64,000 nt of DNA from positions 434,001 through 498,000 of the forward strand of contig NC_013530.1 in NCBI RefSeq assembly GCF_000024965.1, read 5' to 3'. The stretch is from Xylanimonas cellulosilytica DSM 15894. GTDB taxonomy: Bacteria > Actinomycetota > Actinomycetes > Actinomycetales > Cellulomonadaceae. Positions 62,109-64,000 of this stretch are shown one piece after another. Under the pieces are notes generated by a model. It did not search any database, was not told the origin of the DNA, and was given only the letters and a program-made list of their open reading frames with translations. The first letter of the stretch is position 1. Every line of letters starts with the position of its first letter. The position numbers and the translations under genes were made by a program.

Positions 62109-62197
62109 TCGTCGGGCAGCGCGGTTCTTCTTGACCAAAATGCGAGACAAAGCCGTTCACGGCTGGCACCGGCCCGCCGAGGCGCTACCTTCGGACC

Positions 62198-62275
62198 ATG
62201 AGCCGGACGAACCACCGCGACACCGCACCGCTGTGCGCCGCGCGCTGCTGTCGTCCCTGTTGTTGTCGCCGCTGA
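62198..62275 (+). CDS. Leaderless polycysteine leader peptide (25 residues)
   Basis: TACCTT (62186-62191) stands 6 nt before an ATG that opens a 25-codon frame. The peptide starts MSRTNHRDTAPL and carries six cysteines: C13, C17, C18 and the triplet C21-C23, with the last four given by rare TGT codons (TGT CGT CCC TGT TGT TGT). Short leaderless ORFs with cysteine runs upstream of sulfur genes are known in mycobacteria as cysteine-responsive attenuators. The next genes encode a sulfonate-type importer. Ribosome speed over the Cys codons would report cysteine supply. Translation is inferred, not shown. Confidence 0.8.
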   Translation: MSRTNHRDTAPLCAARCCRPCCCRR

Positions 62276-62464
62276 GCCGCACCTGCCGCTGACGCCGCTC
62301 TCACAACGGCACCCTCGACCGGCATCCTCGACCGGCATCGCAGGGCGTCCCGCCGTCGTCTGACCGCGCGCTCCTCCACCACCCGACACGCCCGTGGCCG
62401 GCGTCGCCTCGTCGACCCCCGGCACGGGTCCCGCCGTCGTGCCTTCACTCCGAGAGGACCACCC
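62276..62464 (+). promoter_or_regulatory. Leader region of ssuC with direct repeats and a hairpin (attenuator candidate)
   Basis: Together with the mini-ORF this is the longest stretch without an ordinary gene. It holds a tandem 13-bp repeat CTCGACCGGCATC (62314-62326, 62327-62339), a second 13-bp direct repeat GTCCCGCCGTCGT (62347-62359 and 62429-62441), and a hairpin with GGCACG/CGTGCC arms (62421-62443) just before GAGAGG and the ssuC ATG. Alternative pairing here could expose or hide the ribosome site or a terminator, depending on ribosome stalling in the polycysteine ORF. Confidence 0.55.
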
Positions 62465-63358
62465 ATGTCTGCCCCGCCCGCTCCCGCGCCACCCGCGCGC
62501 CCACCGCGTACCGACGGCGTCCCCGCCGACGGGTCGGTCCGCGTCGGCGTCGACGACCGGTTCCACCGGGCACCGTCTCGGCCCGCCGGGCTCCAGCGGG
62601 TGACGCAGGTCGCCGGCCGCGCCATCGGTCCGCTGTTCGTGCTCGCACTGTGGTGGGTCGCCTCCGCGCAGGCGTGGGTCTCGCCCATCCTGCTCCCGGC
62701 GCCCGGCACGGTCTGGGCCGCCGCCGTCGACCTCGTCAGCTCCGGCAAGCTCCAGGACAACCTGGGCGTGTCGCTCGGCCGAGCCATGACCGGCCTGGGG
62801 ATCGGCCTCGTCGTCGGGGTCACGCTCGCGCTGCTCACCGGCCTGTCCAAGGTGGCCGAGCTGCTCGTCGACTCCAACGTCCAGATGGTGCGGTCGATGC
62901 CGATCCTGGCGCTGCAGCCGCTGGTCATCGTCTGGTTCGGCATCGGCGAGCCCACCAAGATCCTGCTGGTCGCCCTCGCGGTCACCTTCCCCGTGTACAT
63001 CAACACCCACGCCGCGATCCGCGCCGTCGACGCGCGCTTCGTCGAGCTCGCCACCACCCGCGGCCTCGGTCGGCTCGCCCTCGTCCGCCACGTCGTGCTG
63101 CCCGGCGCGCTGCCCGGCTTCCTCACCGGTCTGCGGTTCGCGACGTCGATCTCCTGGCTCGTCCTCGTCGTCGCCGAGCAGATCAACGCCACCGCCGGCA
63201 TCGGGTACCTCATGACCCAGGCCCGCACCGTCGCACGCACCGACGTGATCATCGTCGGGCTGGTCGTCTACGCGCTGCTCGGCCTGCTCTCCGACACCAT
63301 CGTCCGGCTCGTCCAGAGGAAGGCACTGTCATGGTCATCGACGCTCCAGGCACGCTGA
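62465..63358 (+). CDS. ssuC: Sulfonate/taurine-type ABC transporter permease
   Basis: The 297-residue permease of the SsuC/TauC/NrtB family has a Pro/Ala-rich cytoplasmic start (about 55 residues), then six TM helices and the EAA loop ELATTRGLGRLALVRHVVLPGALPGFLTGLR. VRSMPILALQPLVIVWFGIGEPTKILLVAL is a family signature. ATG at 62465 with GAGAGG upstream. It overlaps the ATPase gene by 28 bp. The polycysteine leader supports an organosulfur substrate; nitrate or bicarbonate transporters share the fold. Confidence 0.88.
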   Translation: MSAPPAPAPPARPPRTDGVPADGSVRVGVDDRFHRAPSRPAGLQRVTQVAGRAIGPLFVLALWWVASAQAWVSPILLPAPGTVWAAAVDLVSSGKLQDNLGVSLGRAMTGLGIGLVVGVTLALLTGLSKVAELLVDSNVQMVRSMPILALQPLVIVWFGIGEPTKILLVALAVTFPVYINTHAAIRAVDARFVELATTRGLGRLALVRHVVLPGALPGFLTGLRFATSISWLVLVVAEQINATAGIGYLMTQARTVARTDVIIVGLVVYALLGLLSDTIVRLVQRKALSWSSTLQAR

Positions 63359-64000
63359 CACCGCCCGCCGGCGGGACGGCCGCCGTGCAGCAGCCGGTGG
63401 TCGTCGAGGCCCGCGGGATCACCCGCGCCTTCGACGGCCGCGGCGTGCTGCACGGCATCGACCTGACCGTGCGCCGTGGCGAGTTCGTCGCGCTGCTGGG
63501 CCGGTCGGGCTCGGGCAAGTCGACGCTGCTGCGCATCCTCGCGAAGCTCGACACCGAGGCCACCGGCACCATCAAGGTCCCGGCCCAGCCCGGCGTCGCG
63601 TTCCAGGACTCGCGCCTGCTGCCGTGGGCCCGCGTGCTGCCCAACGTGCTGCTCGGCCTGCGTGACGGCGACGCCCGCGAGCGGGCCCGCACCCTGCTCG
63701 ACGACGTCGGCCTGGGCGACCGGGCACGCGCCTGGCCGCGTCAGCTCTCCGGGGGCGAGCAGCAGCGCGTGGCGCTCGCCCGGGCGCTGGCCGGCGCCCC
63801 CGAGCTGCTGCTCATGGACGAGCCGTTCGGTGCGCTCGACGCGCTCACCCGCATCCGGATGCACCGCCTCCTGCGCGAGCTCGTCAGCCGCTACTCCCCG
63901 TCCGTCGTTCTCGTGACGCACGACGTCGACGAGGCCGTCCTGCTCGCGGACCGCGTCCTGGTGCTGACCGACGGCCGACTCTCCCTCGACGAGCAGATCG
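63331..64000 (+). CDS. ssuB: Sulfonate/taurine-type ABC transporter ATP-binding protein (3' end missing)
   Basis: The frame is open from the ATG at 63331 to the window end, 223 residues visible. It has Walker A GRSGSGKST, Q-loop VAFQDSRLLPWARVLPNVLLGL (the LPW form typical of SsuB/TauB), signature LSGGEQQRVALARAL, Walker B LLLMDEPFGALDALTR and H-loop VTHDVDEA. It powers the SsuC permease, whose gene it overlaps by 28 bp. The binding protein gene is presumably beyond the window. Confidence 0.92.
   Translation, partial: MVIDAPGTLTPPAGGTAAVQQPVVVEARGITRAFDGRGVLHGIDLTVRRGEFVALLGRSGSGKSTLLRILAKLDTEATGTIKVPAQPGVAFQDSRLLPWARVLPNVLLGLRDGDARERARTLLDDVGLGDRARAWPRQLSGGEQQRVALARALAGAPELLLMDEPFGALDALTRIRMHRLLRELVSRYSPSVVLVTHDVDEAVLLADRVLVLTDGRLSLDEQI

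Noticed and set aside
1-64000. tRNA, rRNA, insertion sequence or prophage
   Set aside because: By eye I saw no tRNA arm pattern, rRNA segment, transposase or integrase gene. A dedicated tRNA scan would be needed to exclude a tRNA fully.

Overview
The window is from a high-GC Gram-positive actinobacterium. The best guess is order Micrococcales, near the plant-polymer degraders of Cellulomonadaceae or Promicromonosporaceae. The evidence is G/C-ending codons, many GTG starts, a GTP-type PEP carboxykinase next to a RamB-type regulator, a short ArgA, the mutY-disA-radA neighbourhood, and many leaderless promoters in which a TANNNT -10 box sits 6-7 nt before the start codon. The genus is inference; no rRNA or tRNA gene was seen.

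Layout. 1-6.3 kb: xylan side-chain use, with the 3' part of a sugar-binding lipoprotein gene, a GH39 beta-xylosidase, a repeat cluster, a GH67 alpha-glucuronidase and a LacI regulator with a likely operator between the last two. 6.3-13.5 kb: glycosyltransferase and P-loop kinase, FadR-type regulator, an LLM flavin oxidoreductase fused to a berberine-bridge-type FAD oxidase, an aldo/keto reductase and a PfkB kinase. 13.6-16.8 kb: PadR regulator with an ABC ATPase and FtsX-like permease. 16.9-23.5 kb: ThuA-like protein, TrmL, DUF808 protein, YeaQ/GlsB protein, pckG and its divergent RamB-type regulator, and a lipoprotein. 23.6-28.5 kb: glycerol operon glpD-glpF-glpK (minus strand), divergent argA and a 49-residue membrane protein. 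28.7-35.7 kb: mutY, a low-complexity membrane protein, disA, radA, a small membrane protein and proC.

35.7-52.8 kb is an arabinose/arabinan island: LacI regulator, araB-araD-araA, the chvE-mmsA-mmsB monosaccharide importer, a GH127 beta-L-arabinofuranosidase, a second LacI regulator, a MalFG-type importer (two permeases and a lipoprotein) and a GH51 alpha-L-arabinofuranosidase. 52.8-57.0 kb holds two regulator-plus-ABC cassettes (YtrA-GntR and TetR). 57.1-62.0 kb is a ytfQ-ytfR-ytfT-yjfF furanose importer whose operator matches those before araB and chvE, so one LacI regulon probably spans 36.8-62 kb. The window ends in a sulfonate-type ABC transporter (ssuC, partial ssuB) preceded by a leaderless polycysteine mini-ORF that looks like a cysteine-responsive attenuator.

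How the genes fit together: extracellular polymer hydrolysis would yield oligosaccharides and pentoses that are imported by the ABC systems, trimmed inside the cell by GH39, GH67, GH51 and GH127 enzymes (none shows a signal peptide), and passed through araA, araB and araD to the pentose phosphate pathway. The most interesting non-coding features are the polycysteine leader (62198-62275), the shared 16-18 bp LacI operators, a 64-bp tandem repeat array with a perfect 48-bp palindrome between ytfQ and ytfR, a 30-bp perfect inverted repeat between convergent genes at 31.3 kb, and a 38-bp inverted repeat before the YtrA regulator.
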